Below, piece after piece: positions 43,325 through 51,893 of a stretch of 64,000 nucleotides of DNA; positions within the stretch are counted from its first letter, which is position 1; each line of letters starts with the position of its first letter. Below the pieces are notes generated by a model, which worked only from the letters and a program-made list of their open reading frames with translations, ran no database searches and was not told the origin of the DNA. The DNA is from JALZUR01 sp965205365 (GTDB lineage: Bacteria; Bdellovibrionota; Bdellovibrionia; Bdellovibrionales; UBA1609): NCBI GenBank assembly GCA_965205365.1, contig CBDBGT010000011.1, positions 248,001 to 312,000 on the forward strand. Direction: 5' to 3'. The position numbers were made by a program, and so were the translations under genes.

Positions 43325-43374
43325 CCTAGTTTCTCCTTAAAGTGCAATTTTTGTATTCTATTAAAAAAACAGTC

Positions 43375-43761
43375 TTAAATTCTTCTACGTTTTGGTGGGC
43401 GGCATCCATTATGTGGAACTGGAGTTGTGTCTCTAAAAGAACAAACTCTAACTCCTAATGCACCCAAGGCTCTAAGGGCAGGCTCTCTACCAGCACCAGG
43501 ACCAGATAAAAAAACATCCACTGACTTAAGACCGTGGTCCTTAGCCTTTTTAATAGCATCTTCCATGGTAACCTGGGCTGCATAAGGAGTGCCTTTACGA
43601 CTACCTTTAAACCCCATTCCACCAGCATTAGACCATGCAATGGCATTCCCAGCAGGGTCAGTTACGGTGATAATTGTATTTCCAAAACCCGCTGCAATAT
43701 AGCATCTACCCGAAGGCACATTCTTTTTTACTTTTCTCTTAGTTGTCTTTTTTCCAGCCAT
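43375..43761 (-). CDS. rpsK: 30S ribosomal protein S11
   Basis: 128 residues with the S11 patterns NNTIITVTDPAGN-like segment (here FGNTIITVTDPAGNAIAWS), GPGAGREPALRAL and the C-terminal DTTPVPHNGCRPPKRRRI. Its basic N-terminal stretch contacts 16S rRNA in the platform. It is 17 bases after rpsM. Confidence 0.98.
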   Translation of the reverse strand: MAGKKTTKRKVKKNVPSGRCYIAAGFGNTIITVTDPAGNAIAWSNAGGMGFKGSRKGTPYAAQVTMEDAIKKAKDHGLKSVDVFLSGPGAGREPALRALGALGVRVCSFRDTTPVPHNGCRPPKRRRI

Positions 43762-43778
43762 TGTCTAAGTACCTTTAT

Positions 43779-44147
43779 TTATTTCTTTTTATTAGCAACT
43801 GTTTTCTTTGGGCCTTTTCTTGTACGAGCGTTCTGCCTTGTAGATTGACCCCTTACAGGAAGACCTCTTCTGTGTCTTAGACCTCTATAACAACCTAAAT
43901 CCATAAGTCTCTTAATTGAAAGACCAACCTCACGCCTAAGATCACCTTCAATTTTGTAGTTTTCATCAAGAATTTCTCTTAAAACCTTAAGCTGTTCATC
44001 TGTTAAATCATCTGTTCTTAAAGAAGGTGAAAACTTTGCTTTTTTACAAATTTTCTTAGCCGAAGTTATACCTAAACCGTATATATACGTTAAAGCAATT
44101 TCCATTCTTTTATTTTTAGGTAAATCAACACCTACAATACGAGCCAT
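43779..44147 (-). CDS. rpsM: 30S ribosomal protein S13
   Basis: 122 residues, starting MARIVGVDLPKNKRMEIALT with the helix-turn region YIYGLGITSAKKIC and the basic tail GQSTRQNARTRKGPKK that reaches tRNA in the P site. It is four bases after rpmJ. Confidence 0.98.
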   Translation of the reverse strand: MARIVGVDLPKNKRMEIALTYIYGLGITSAKKICKKAKFSPSLRTDDLTDEQLKVLREILDENYKIEGDLRREVGLSIKRLMDLGCYRGLRHRRGLPVRGQSTRQNARTRKGPKKTVANKKK

Positions 44148-44151
44148 ATTC

Positions 44152-44265
44152 TTAACCTTGTCTCTGTTTATGCCTAGGATTTGTACAAATTACTCTAACT
44201 ATCCCTTTTCTTTTAATAACTTTACAATTCTTACAAATCGGTTTTACCGAAGGTCTTACTTTCAT
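44152..44265 (-). CDS. rpmJ: 50S ribosomal protein L36
   Basis: 37 residues from the ATG at 44265, with AGAGGTAG upstream; a longer open frame is not family-like. The zinc-ribbon cysteines are kept in CKNCKVIKRKG...CTNPRHKQRQG, with the three Cys and one His. The full zinc-binding form suggests no pressure here to use the zinc-free paralogue. It follows adk by 94 bases; infA and map, often placed here, are absent. Confidence 0.95.
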   Translation of the reverse strand: MKVRPSVKPICKNCKVIKRKGIVRVICTNPRHKQRQG

Positions 44266-44359
44266 TTTCTCTACCTCTTTAAAGTCCAAAATGCCGAAAA
44301 CTAACATTGGATTAAATATAAGTCCAGCTCTCAAGTCAAAATTTTAATTTTTCAACCAA

Positions 44360-44992
44360 TTAATCTAAAACCTCTCTCACACGTTTAAATACTTCTTTTA
44401 AAGCCCCTTGACCGTCTACACGCCTTAAAAGCCCCAAGTCATCATAATACTTCATGAGTGGTTTAGTCTGTTCATTATAAACAGAAAGTCTGTGCTGAAT
44501 AACTTTCAAAGAATCATCTTCACGCTGCTCAATATCGCCACCACAACCATCACAAATTCCATTAATTTTTGTTGGAACTTTTTCTATGTGATAAACCACT
44601 CCACAATCTTTACACACTCTACGACTTATAAGTCTTGATATTAAAACCTTTTCCTCTACATCTAAATAAATAACCCCACCTATTTGAAGCTGTTTACTTG
44701 ATACAAAAGCCGTTAAAGCTTTACCTTGCTTAAATGTACGTGGAAACCCATCTAATATCACATTCTCATTAAAATTTAATTCACTATCTACCATCTCAAT
44801 CACTATTTTATCAGGAACTAAACTTCCACCATCTATAAATGATCTAGCCTTTTTTCCAAGCTCAGTCTTTTCTTTAAGATGTTTCCTAAACATATCCCCT
44901 GTGCTTAAGTGATTAAAACCATAGACTTCTTGAATAAGTTTAGACTGAGTACCTTTACCTGAACCTGGAGCACCAAAAAGTAGCCAGATCAA
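44360..44992 (-). CDS. adk: Adenylate kinase with zinc-type LID
   Basis: 210 residues. The P-loop is FGAPGSGKGTQ (about 6-16), and NMP-binding DGFPRTFKQ is present. The LID carries four cysteines (CKDCGVVYH and CDGCGGD), the zinc-binding form rather than the hydrogen-bonded form of enterobacteria. It balances AMP, ADP and ATP. It is cotranscribed with secY, overlapping its end by four bases, the common spc-operon order. Confidence 0.97.
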   Translation of the reverse strand: MIWLLFGAPGSGKGTQSKLIQEVYGFNHLSTGDMFRKHLKEKTELGKKARSFIDGGSLVPDKIVIEMVDSELNFNENVILDGFPRTFKQGKALTAFVSSKQLQIGGVIYLDVEEKVLISRLISRRVCKDCGVVYHIEKVPTKINGICDGCGGDIEQREDDSLKVIQHRLSVYNEQTKPLMKYYDDLGLLRRVDGQGALKEVFKRVREVLD

Positions 44993-46314
44993 TACTGAAC
45001 CCTCCTACTTTTAATACGAGTACCCTTCATCATATTTTCATATTTTGAAGATAGCAAGTGTGATTGAACTTGCTGCATAAAATCTAGAGCAACACCTACT
45101 AAAATCAATAAACTTGTCCCACCAAAGTAAAAAGATAAGCTCATACTCTGCATAAGAATAATTGGCAACACACAAACAGCACTTAAATACACTGCACCTA
45201 CAACAGTAAGTCTATCTAACACACGTTTAATATATTCAGCAGTGCTTCTACCAGCTCTTATCCCTGGAATAAATCCACCATATTTTTTAAGATTATCTGA
45301 AACTTCTTCTGGATTAAAAACAATTTCCGTATAGAAAAAACAAAAAAAGACCACCAGTGCAATAAAGATTATTTGATATAGAGCACCCGTAGGCATTAAA
45401 TTATCTTGCAAAAATTTAATAACTTGAGAATCTCCAAAAAACTGTGACATTGTAGCAGGAAACATTAAAATACTTGATGCAAAAATCGGAGGAATTACAT
45501 TTGCAAAGTTAATTTTTAATGGCAAATGACTACCTTGAGCCTGCATAGACTGCTTACCAGCCCCTCTTTGAGAATATTGAACAGGGATTCTCCTCTGTGC
45601 AACTTCCATAAAAATTATAAAGCCTAATATAAAAAGCATGCCTCCTAATAACCCTAAAACTAAAGGAAGTGACATTTGACCAGATTGAAACTGTTGCCAC
45701 ATAGAAGCCGCACCTGCAGGCATACCTGAAGCAATACCAGCAAAAATAATTAAAGAAATACCGTTGCCAATTCCTCTTTCAGTAATTTGTTCACCAAGCC
45801 ACATGATAAAACACGTACCTGCTGTTAAAGTAATTACAGTTAAAATTCTAAAATCAATAAATCCAATACTTTTAGACAACACAAGAGTTGAGCCATCGGG
45901 AGCTGCCGATTTAAAAAGCCAATTAGACATTGCATAGCCTTGAACTACACATAAAAGAACTGTTGCGTATCTTGTATATTGATTTATTTTTTTACGTCCC
46001 TGTTCACCTTCTTTTTTTAGTTGTTCTAAATATGGAACGCTTGCTTGAAGAAGCTGAAATATAATCGAAGCTGAAATATATGGCATCACACCTAAAGCAA
46101 AAACAGAAAACCTTTCAAGGGCTCCGCCTGTAAACGTATTAAACATTCCAAAAAGCCCACCTCCTTGATTTTGAAAAAATGATTGTACAGCACCTCCATC
46201 AAGACCAGGGCATGGAATTTGAACACCAATTCTATAAATGGCAAGCATTACCAGTGTGAATAAAATCTTGTTTGTAAGCTTTTGATTACTAGCTAAGTTA
46301 TCTATTTTTGACAC
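44989..46314 (-). CDS. secY: Protein translocase subunit SecY
   Basis: 441 residues with about ten membrane helices. The N-terminal segment ILFTLVMLAIYRIGVQIPCP, the cytoplasmic loop QRRIPVQYSQR (ribosome and SecA contact), and the C-terminal SLLILVGVALDFMQQVQSHL are all typical. It forms the inner-membrane channel with SecE and SecG. It overlaps rplO by 13 bases. Confidence 0.98.
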   Translation of the reverse strand: MSKIDNLASNQKLTNKILFTLVMLAIYRIGVQIPCPGLDGGAVQSFFQNQGGGLFGMFNTFTGGALERFSVFALGVMPYISASIIFQLLQASVPYLEQLKKEGEQGRKKINQYTRYATVLLCVVQGYAMSNWLFKSAAPDGSTLVLSKSIGFIDFRILTVITLTAGTCFIMWLGEQITERGIGNGISLIIFAGIASGMPAGAASMWQQFQSGQMSLPLVLGLLGGMLFILGFIIFMEVAQRRIPVQYSQRGAGKQSMQAQGSHLPLKINFANVIPPIFASSILMFPATMSQFFGDSQVIKFLQDNLMPTGALYQIIFIALVVFFCFFYTEIVFNPEEVSDNLKKYGGFIPGIRAGRSTAEYIKRVLDRLTVVGAVYLSAVCVLPIILMQSMSLSFYFGGTSLLILVGVALDFMQQVQSHLLSSKYENMMKGTRIKSRRVQY

Positions 46315-46751
46315 TCAATAACCTCAACTTTGCCGCCTTTATCTTCAATAATTTTTTTAGCAGAAGCACTGATCTTATGAACTCTTACATTAATAGCCTT
46401 AGTAAGTTCACCTTTAACTAAAACTTTAACTCTAGCTTTTTTATGAACCAAACCAGCTTGTCTTAATATTTCAACTGTTACATCACCCTGAAAACCATTT
46501 AACTGCTCCAAGCCCACTAAGTCGTATGTCTTTTTAAATTTTGTATTTGTAAAACCAAATTTAGGAAGCCTTCTTACTAAAGGCATTTGACCACCTTCAA
46601 ACCCTAAACGAACACCACTACCAGCTCTTGCTTTTTGGCCTTTATGACCTTTTCCTGCTGTTCCACCTGATCCAGAAGCGTCACCACGTCCGATTCTTTT
46701 TCTATTCTGCTTAGAACCTTTTTGGGGTCTTAAATCTGATAACAAACTCAT
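46302..46751 (-). CDS. rplO: 50S ribosomal protein L15
   Basis: 149 residues. The Gly/Lys/Arg-rich N-terminus (IGRGDASGSGGTAGKGHKGQ) and GFEGGQMPLVRRLPKFGFTN are diagnostic. The C-terminal fold VEVIECQK is complete. It is 40 bases after rpmD. Confidence 0.98.
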   Translation of the reverse strand: MSLLSDLRPQKGSKQNRKRIGRGDASGSGGTAGKGHKGQKARAGSGVRLGFEGGQMPLVRRLPKFGFTNTKFKKTYDLVGLEQLNGFQGDVTVEILRQAGLVHKKARVKVLVKGELTKAINVRVHKISASAKKIIEDKGGKVEVIECQK

Positions 46752-46791
46752 TTTAACTCCTTAAACCTTTTTCTAATAATAAACTTAAACT

Positions 46792-46974
46792 CTACTTATG
46801 CACTTTAACTGTCAGCCACTGTTGCATTTTAAAAATCTGTCCTCTCTGTGCAGGGTTATCCTTAATAACAACACACGAGCCTATTTTCTTAAGCCCCAAA
46901 CATCTTAATGTTTCTTTTTGGGCTTGCGTTGCCCCAATTCTACTACGTTTTAATGTAACCTTAAAGCTTTTCAT
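46792..46974 (-). CDS. rpmD: 50S ribosomal protein L30
   Basis: 60 residues, starting MKSFKVTLKRSRIGATQAQK, then ETLRCLGLKKIGSCVVIKDN, the short bacterial L30. It is nine bases after rpsE. Confidence 0.95.
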   Translation of the reverse strand: MKSFKVTLKRSRIGATQAQKETLRCLGLKKIGSCVVIKDNPAQRGQIFKMQQWLTVKVHK

Positions 46975-46983
46975 AACCCTGTC

Positions 46984-47463
46984 TTATTTCCTTTTTTCTA
47001 TCTCTTGTCTTTCCAAGAACGTTTTATCTGTTAATTGACTTAACCCTTGAAATGTTGCCCTCACAGCATTATGTGGATTTCTTGTCCCAATACACTTTGT
47101 CAAAATATCTTTAACACCTGCGGCTTCAAGCACTGATCTAACAGCACCACCAGCAATAACACCCGTGCCTGGAGTAGCTGGAATCATCACAACTTTGGCT
47201 GCGCCATAAACACCTACAACCTTATGAGGAATAGTTCTACTCTCTTTTATTTGTATCTTTCTAGCATTTTTTTTAGCAAGACGACTAGCTTTTCCAATTG
47301 CAGCAGGCACTTCTCCTGCTTTACCAGATCCAAAGCCAATTTCACCTTTTCCAGATCCAGCTACCACAAGAGCTGAAAATGAAAACCTACGTCCACCTTT
47401 AACTACTTTTGCAACTCTATTAATTGCAACCACACGCTCCTCAAAATCTTCTTGTTCAACCAC
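46984..47463 (-). CDS. rpsE: 30S ribosomal protein S5
   Basis: 159 residues. The dsRNA-binding-like N-terminal part (INRVAKVVKGGRRFSFSALV) and GFGSGKAGEVPAAIGKA, then GTGVIAGGAVRSVLEAAGV, are standard. S5 affects decoding accuracy. It is 13 bases after rplR. Confidence 0.98.
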   Translation of the reverse strand: MVEQEDFEERVVAINRVAKVVKGGRRFSFSALVVAGSGKGEIGFGSGKAGEVPAAIGKASRLAKKNARKIQIKESRTIPHKVVGVYGAAKVVMIPATPGTGVIAGGAVRSVLEAAGVKDILTKCIGTRNPHNAVRATFQGLSQLTDKTFLERQEIEKRK

Positions 47464-47476
47464 TTTTTAACTCCTC

Positions 47477-47842
47477 TTAAAATTTTAATCCAGCTTCACG
47501 AGCACCATCTGCAATTGCTTGGACTCTACCATGATATACATATCCACTTCTATCAAAAACAACTTTTTCAATCTTTAAAGTTGCTGCTTTATCAGCAATC
47601 TCTTTTCCAACAGCTTTAGCTACTTCTTTATTCCCATTGCCAGAAACTTTTAAAGTAGAAGCTGAAGCTAACGTTTTACCTGAAATATCGTCAATAAGTT
47701 GAGCATACATATTCTTTGTACTTTTAAAAACAGCAAGCCTTGGTCTTTCAACTGTACCGCTTACTTTTTTTCTAATTCTCATTCTATTTTTAAGTCGACC
47801 AATGGTTTTATCACTAGTCTTTTTTTTAAAACTCAATCTCAT
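47477..47842 (-). CDS. rplR: 50S ribosomal protein L18
   Basis: 121 residues, with RMRIRKKVSGTVERPRLAVF, then KNMYAQLIDD and FDRSGYVYHGRVQAIADGAR. It binds 5S rRNA with L5 and L25. It is 11 bases after rplF. Confidence 0.98.
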   Translation of the reverse strand: MRLSFKKKTSDKTIGRLKNRMRIRKKVSGTVERPRLAVFKSTKNMYAQLIDDISGKTLASASTLKVSGNGNKEVAKAVGKEIADKAATLKIEKVVFDRSGYVYHGRVQAIADGAREAGLKF

Positions 47843-47853
47843 TTTATAGCTCC

Positions 47854-48396
47854 TTATTTACTACCTGATTTACCAGCTTTCCTTCTAATGACTTCATCAG
47901 AGTATCTAATTCCTTTTCCAAGGTACGGTTCAGGAAGTCTATATGCTCTAATATCTGCTGAAACTTGACCAACTAAAGCTTTATCAACTCCTTTTACTGT
48001 CACAGTTGTTTGTTTCTCTACTGTAATAGTAATTCCATCAGGAATTACAAATTTAATTGGATGAGAATAACCCAATGTCAGGTTTAATATTTTTTTAGAA
48101 ACAGCAGCTCTATAACCAACACCGTTTAAAATCAAAGTTTTAGACCAACCCGTTGAAACTCCATAAACAGCATTAAAAACTAAACTCCTATAAAGACCAT
48201 GAAGAGTTCTTGTTTTAGGCTCTTCATCACCTCTACAAACACTTAACTCACAGTCTTTAACTTTAATTGAAATAGAACCTCTAAGTTGGACCGTTTGTGA
48301 ATCCTTTACACCTTTAACTGTAACTAGACCTTTATCATCTGTTGTTACAGTCACTTTTTCAGGAATATTAATTATTGCTTTACCTACTCTAGACAT
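47854..48396 (-). CDS. rplF: 50S ribosomal protein L6
   Basis: 180 residues from the ATG giving MSRVGKAIINIPEKV; a longer frame begins at 48411 but adds a non-family leader. The repeated domain pattern and the C-terminal RLPEPYLGKGIRYSDEVIRR are normal. It begins eight bases after rpsH. Confidence 0.97.
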   Translation of the reverse strand: MSRVGKAIINIPEKVTVTTDDKGLVTVKGVKDSQTVQLRGSISIKVKDCELSVCRGDEEPKTRTLHGLYRSLVFNAVYGVSTGWSKTLILNGVGYRAAVSKKILNLTLGYSHPIKFVIPDGITITVEKQTTVTVKGVDKALVGQVSADIRAYRLPEPYLGKGIRYSDEVIRRKAGKSGSK

Positions 48397-48404
48397 CTTA
48401 ACAC

Positions 48405-48794
48405 CTACCACACTTTAAGCAGATACTCACCACCCAGATTTTGCTGAACCGCTTGTTTTCCACTTAAAATTCCTTTACTAGTACTCACCACTGAAATCCC
48501 AAATCCTGATCTAATTTCAGGAATTTCTGTTGCCTTAACATAAACTCTTTTACCTGGTGTACTTACTCTTGAAATTGTATCAATAGCAGCTCTACCCTTA
48601 GCATCATAATTTAAATAAACTCTCATAATACCTTGTTTATTATCTTTAGCCTCTCTAAAATTCTTAATATAACCGTATTCTTTTAAAATCGCAGCAATTC
48701 CTTTTTTCAAATTTGATGAAGGAACATCAACTTTTTCATGCCTAGCCATACCTGCATTTCTAATTCTTGTAAGAAAATCTCCAACTGTATCCAT
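48405..48794 (-). CDS. rpsH: 30S ribosomal protein S8
   Basis: 129 residues: MDTVGDFLTRIRNAGMARHE at the start, and the diagnostic GFGISVVSTSKGILSGKQA near the end. S8 also represses spc translation in E. coli. It starts only 15 bases after rplE, leaving no room for the rpsN gene that normally lies between them. Confidence 0.98.
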   Translation of the reverse strand: MDTVGDFLTRIRNAGMARHEKVDVPSSNLKKGIAAILKEYGYIKNFREAKDNKQGIMRVYLNYDAKGRAAIDTISRVSTPGKRVYVKATEIPEIRSGFGISVVSTSKGILSGKQAVQQNLGGEYLLKVW

Positions 48795-48809
48795 AACTAT
48801 ACCTCTCCC

Positions 48810-49352
48810 CTACTTCTTTCTAAAAGGCATCCCTAATTCTGTTAAAAGAGCCCTTCCTTCTATGTCATTACTAGCGCTTGTACAAATTGTTATATTCATT
48901 CCACGCACTTTATCTACTTTATCATAAGAAATTTCAGGAAAAATAATTTGCTCCTTAACTCCCATATTATAATTTCCACGACCATCAAATCCTTTTGGAG
49001 ATAAACCTCTAAAATCTCTAACCTGTGGAAGAGCTAAGTGAACAAGTTTATCATAAAAGGCCCACATATTTTCACGCCGAAGGGTCACACAAGCACCCAA
49101 AGGCATGCCCTCTCTTAATTTAAAATTTGCAATAGCTTTTTTTGCTTTTGTTACAACTGCTTTTTGCCCTGAAAGATCAGTTAACTCCTTAACCACAGTA
49201 TTAACAAGTTTAGGATTTTGAACCGCTTCACTAATACACTGATTAATTACAATTTTCTTAAGTCTTGGAAGTTTCATTAGATTATCTGTACCCAGTTGAT
49301 TTTTTAAAACTGGAATAACTTCGTTTTTATATTTATCTAAACTTAAACTCAT
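48810..49352 (-). CDS. rplE: 50S ribosomal protein L5
   Basis: 180 residues, normal length, with MKLPRLKKIVINQCISEAVQ, GMPLGACVTLRRENMWAF and DFRGLSPKGFDGRGNYNMGV. It starts one base after the rplN stop region; the rplX gene expected between the two is absent. The N-terminus shows no fused L24 domain. Confidence 0.98.
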   Translation of the reverse strand: MSLSLDKYKNEVIPVLKNQLGTDNLMKLPRLKKIVINQCISEAVQNPKLVNTVVKELTDLSGQKAVVTKAKKAIANFKLREGMPLGACVTLRRENMWAFYDKLVHLALPQVRDFRGLSPKGFDGRGNYNMGVKEQIIFPEISYDKVDKVRGMNITICTSASNDIEGRALLTELGMPFRKK

Positions 49353-49353
49353 C

Positions 49354-49722
49354 TTAAATCACCTCTGGCGCTAATGAAACAATTTTAATAAATGACTTAA
49401 CTCTAAGTTCTCTAGCAACAGGACCAAAAATACGAGTACCTATGAGTTCTTTTGAAGCATTAATTAAAACTGCTGAATTTTCATCAAATCTAATATAACT
49501 TCCATCAGCTCTTCTAATCTTATGAATAGTTCTAACAACAACTGCTTTTGCTACATCACCTTTTTTAACTTTTGAATTAGGCAGGGCTGCTTTTATAGAC
49601 ACAACAATAATATCTCCCACCGAAGCTGTTCTCCTTTTAGAGCCACCAAGCACCTTAATACACTGGACTTCTTTTGCTCCTGAATTATCTGCAACTGAAA
49701 GCCTTGTTTGCATTTGAATCAT
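49354..49722 (-). CDS. rplN: 50S ribosomal protein L14
   Basis: 122 residues, starting MIQMQTRLSVADNSGAKEVQ, with VVRTIHKIRRADGSYIRFDE and GTRIFGPVARELR. Length matches the family exactly, so no fused domain. It is 17 bases after rpsQ. Confidence 0.98.
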   Translation of the reverse strand: MIQMQTRLSVADNSGAKEVQCIKVLGGSKRRTASVGDIIVVSIKAALPNSKVKKGDVAKAVVVRTIHKIRRADGSYIRFDENSAVLINASKELIGTRIFGPVARELRVKSFIKIVSLAPEVI

Positions 49723-49739
49723 TTTAAACCTCTCTAATC

Positions 49740-50012
49740 CTATTTACTCTTCTCAACAACTTCTAAAAGCTTCCATCTCTTTGATTTACTAAGAGGACGA
49801 GTTTCAAAAATTTTAACAGTATCACCCACCTTAGCTTCATTGGACTCATCATGAGCCTTAAACGTAGATGTTTTCTTAATATATTTACCATATTTTGAAT
49901 GCTTAACAGTTTTAAAGATTTTCACAGAAATTGTTTTCTCCATTTTATCACTAATGACTTCGCCAACAACTTCATTACGGCGACCTCTAGTTGGAATAGT
50001 TACTTCACTCAT
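49740..50012 (-). CDS. rpsQ: 30S ribosomal protein S17
   Basis: 90 residues of OB-fold, with GEVISDKMEKTISVKIFKTV and KHSKYGKYIKKTSTFKAHDE, then GDTVKIFETRPLSKSKRW. It starts directly after the rpmC stop. Confidence 0.98.
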   Translation of the reverse strand: MSEVTIPTRGRRNEVVGEVISDKMEKTISVKIFKTVKHSKYGKYIKKTSTFKAHDESNEAKVGDTVKIFETRPLSKSKRWKLLEVVEKSK

Positions 50013-50213
50013 TTACGCCTTCCTTACTTGTTTCTTTTGATTTATAGCAGTTAACATTCTTGCCAGTTCTCTTCTTGATGTTCTTACTTCCACAGGATTA
50101 GCAAGCTGACCCCTATGAGACTTCATTTTAAGTTCAAAGAATTCATTTTTCTTTAAATTAACTCTTTTTACTAATTCAATAGAAGAAAGATCTTTTATAT
50201 CTGCAAATTTCAT
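50013..50213 (-). CDS. rpmC: 50S ribosomal protein L29
   Basis: 66 residues of two-helix L29, with FELKMKSHRGQLANPVEVRT and SRRELARMLTAINQK. It sits at the tunnel exit. Its start overlaps rplP by four bases. Confidence 0.97.
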   Translation of the reverse strand: MKFADIKDLSSIELVKRVNLKKNEFFELKMKSHRGQLANPVEVRTSRRELARMLTAINQKKQVRKA

Positions 50214-50623
50214 AAACCCTCTCTTTGAATAAATTTAACCTTAACAGGAAGTTTGTAGCCAGCTAATTTAAATGCCTCTTGGGCCTGTTCCTTATTAACA
50301 CCGTTAATTTCATATAAAATCCTACCTGGTCTTACAGGGGCTACCCACAATTCCACACTGCCTTTACCTTTACCCATTCTTACTTCAGCAGGTTTTTTAG
50401 TAAGAGGCTTATCAGGAAAAATTCTAATCCAAAGTTTACCCCCTCTTTTCACAGATCTTTGAATTGCTCTACGAGCAGATTCAATTTGACGAGCCGTAAC
50501 TCTTCCTGCCTCCAAAGTTTTAATTGCGAAGTCACCAAATGCTACTGTAGTGCCACGTTTAGACTCTCCAGTAATACGACCTTTTCTTTGCTTTCTCCAC
50601 TTTATCTTCTTAGGACTGAGCAT
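50210..50623 (-). CDS. rplP: 50S ribosomal protein L16
   Basis: 137 residues from the ATG with GAGGAGG upstream; a TTG five codons earlier is not preferred. MLSPKKIKWRKQRKGRITGE, GFGD-like VAFGDFAIKTLEAGRVTARQ and MGKGKGSVELWVAPVRPGRI are typical. It overlaps rpsC by 14 bases. Confidence 0.97.
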   Translation of the reverse strand: MLSPKKIKWRKQRKGRITGESKRGTTVAFGDFAIKTLEAGRVTARQIESARRAIQRSVKRGGKLWIRIFPDKPLTKKPAEVRMGKGKGSVELWVAPVRPGRILYEINGVNKEQAQEAFKLAGYKLPVKVKFIQREGL

Positions 50624-51281
50624 GGCCTGCCTCCTCAACTTCTTTAGTAGTTAAAATATCACCACGGTAAACCCATACTTTTAACCCAACAACCCCATAT
50701 GTAGTCAGTGCTTCTGCAGTTCCATAATCAATATTAGCTCTTAATGTATGTAATGGCACAGATTTTTCTGTATACCATTCACTTCTTGCAATTTCAGCTC
50801 CATCAAGGCGCCCACCAATTTGAACTTTAATTCCTCTTACACCACTCTTTATAGAAGCTGTAATGGCTTTCTTAAGAGCTCTTCTCCAAGAAATTCTTTT
50901 CTCCAACTGCATTGCAATATTTTGAGCAATAAGATTTGCATCTAAATCAGGCTTTCTAACCTCTTGAATACTTACAAAAATCTCATTATTAGATGCTTTT
51001 TGAAGATCTATTTTTAAAGCATCTATTCCAGCACCTTTTTTACCAATAACAACACCAGGTCTTGCAGTTGAAATAATAACTTTTGCTTTTTTAGCAGCCC
51101 TTTCAATTTCAACTTTAGAAACACCTGCTCTTTTAAGAATTGGCATTTTTTTTATACAATCTCTAATCTTAAAATCTTCATGAATATTTTCAACATATTT
51201 TTTTCCAGTAGAAAACCAACGAGAATCCCATGTTCTAATAACCCCAACTCTTAAACCTATTGGATTAACCTTTTGTCCCAT
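50610..51281 (-). CDS. rpsC: 30S ribosomal protein S3
   Basis: 223 residues. It starts MGQKVNPIGLRVGVIRTWDS and has the KH segment GVVIGKKGAGIDALKIDLQK, then IAMQLEKRISWRRALKKAI. It contributes to the mRNA entry channel. It is three bases after rplV. Confidence 0.98.
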   Translation of the reverse strand: MGQKVNPIGLRVGVIRTWDSRWFSTGKKYVENIHEDFKIRDCIKKMPILKRAGVSKVEIERAAKKAKVIISTARPGVVIGKKGAGIDALKIDLQKASNNEIFVSIQEVRKPDLDANLIAQNIAMQLEKRISWRRALKKAITASIKSGVRGIKVQIGGRLDGAEIARSEWYTEKSVPLHTLRANIDYGTAEALTTYGVVGLKVWVYRGDILTTKEVEEAGHAQS

Positions 51282-51284
51282 TAT

Positions 51285-51614
51285 CTACCTCTCTGCCAAC
51301 ACTACGTTAATATGACTTGTTTTCTTTTTAATACCTGAAGCTCTACCTTGAGCTCTTGGGCGAAATCTTTTTAAAACAGGACCCTCATCAACAGTAATTG
51401 TTTTTACATAAAGATTATCCACATCCATAACTCGCTTTTCAATATTGGCCACTGCAGACTCAATTAATTTCTTAATCATTAACCCTGCTTTTTTAGGCGA
51501 AAAAGTAAGATGACGAATAACTTCATTAACTTCTTGCCCTCTAACTAGGTCAGCAACCAATCTAGCTTTAAAAGCCCCTATTCTTGCATATTTTAATGAT
51601 GCTTTAACTTCCAT
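51285..51614 (-). CDS. rplV: 50S ribosomal protein L22
   Basis: 109 residues. The beta-hairpin tip that lines the exit tunnel is RFRPRAQGRASGIKKKTSHI, complete and without insertions that would suggest macrolide resistance. It is 12 bases after rpsS. Confidence 0.98.
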   Translation of the reverse strand: MEVKASLKYARIGAFKARLVADLVRGQEVNEVIRHLTFSPKKAGLMIKKLIESAVANIEKRVMDVDNLYVKTITVDEGPVLKRFRPRAQGRASGIKKKTSHINVVLAER

Positions 51615-51626
51615 CTAACTATGCTC

Positions 51627-51893
51627 CTATTTCTTCTTATTACCATGGCCAGTATAATTTCTAGTTGGTGCAAACTCGCCGTACTTATGACCAATCATAT
51701 TGTCAGAAACAAAAACAGGAACAAACTTTTTACCATTATGAACAGCAAATGTTAACCCTGCAGCTTCAGGACTAATCATTGATCTTCTAGACCAAGTTTT
51801 AATTACTTTCTTATCACCTGTTTCTAAAGCTTTATTGATTTTAGCTTGAAGATGATGATCAACAAAAGGGCCTTTCTTTAACGAACGAGCCAT
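51627..51893 (-). CDS. rpsS: 30S ribosomal protein S19
   Basis: 88 residues, starting MARSLKKGPFVDHHLQAKIN, then IKTWSRRSMISPEAAGLTFA and GHKYGEFAPTRNYTGHGNKK. It overlaps rplB by one base. Confidence 0.98.
   Translation of the reverse strand: MARSLKKGPFVDHHLQAKINKALETGDKKVIKTWSRRSMISPEAAGLTFAVHNGKKFVPVFVSDNMIGHKYGEFAPTRNYTGHGNKKK

Noticed and set aside
48795..48809. Hidden rpsN between rplE and rpsH
   Set aside because: Only 15 bases, and neither neighbour is lengthened.
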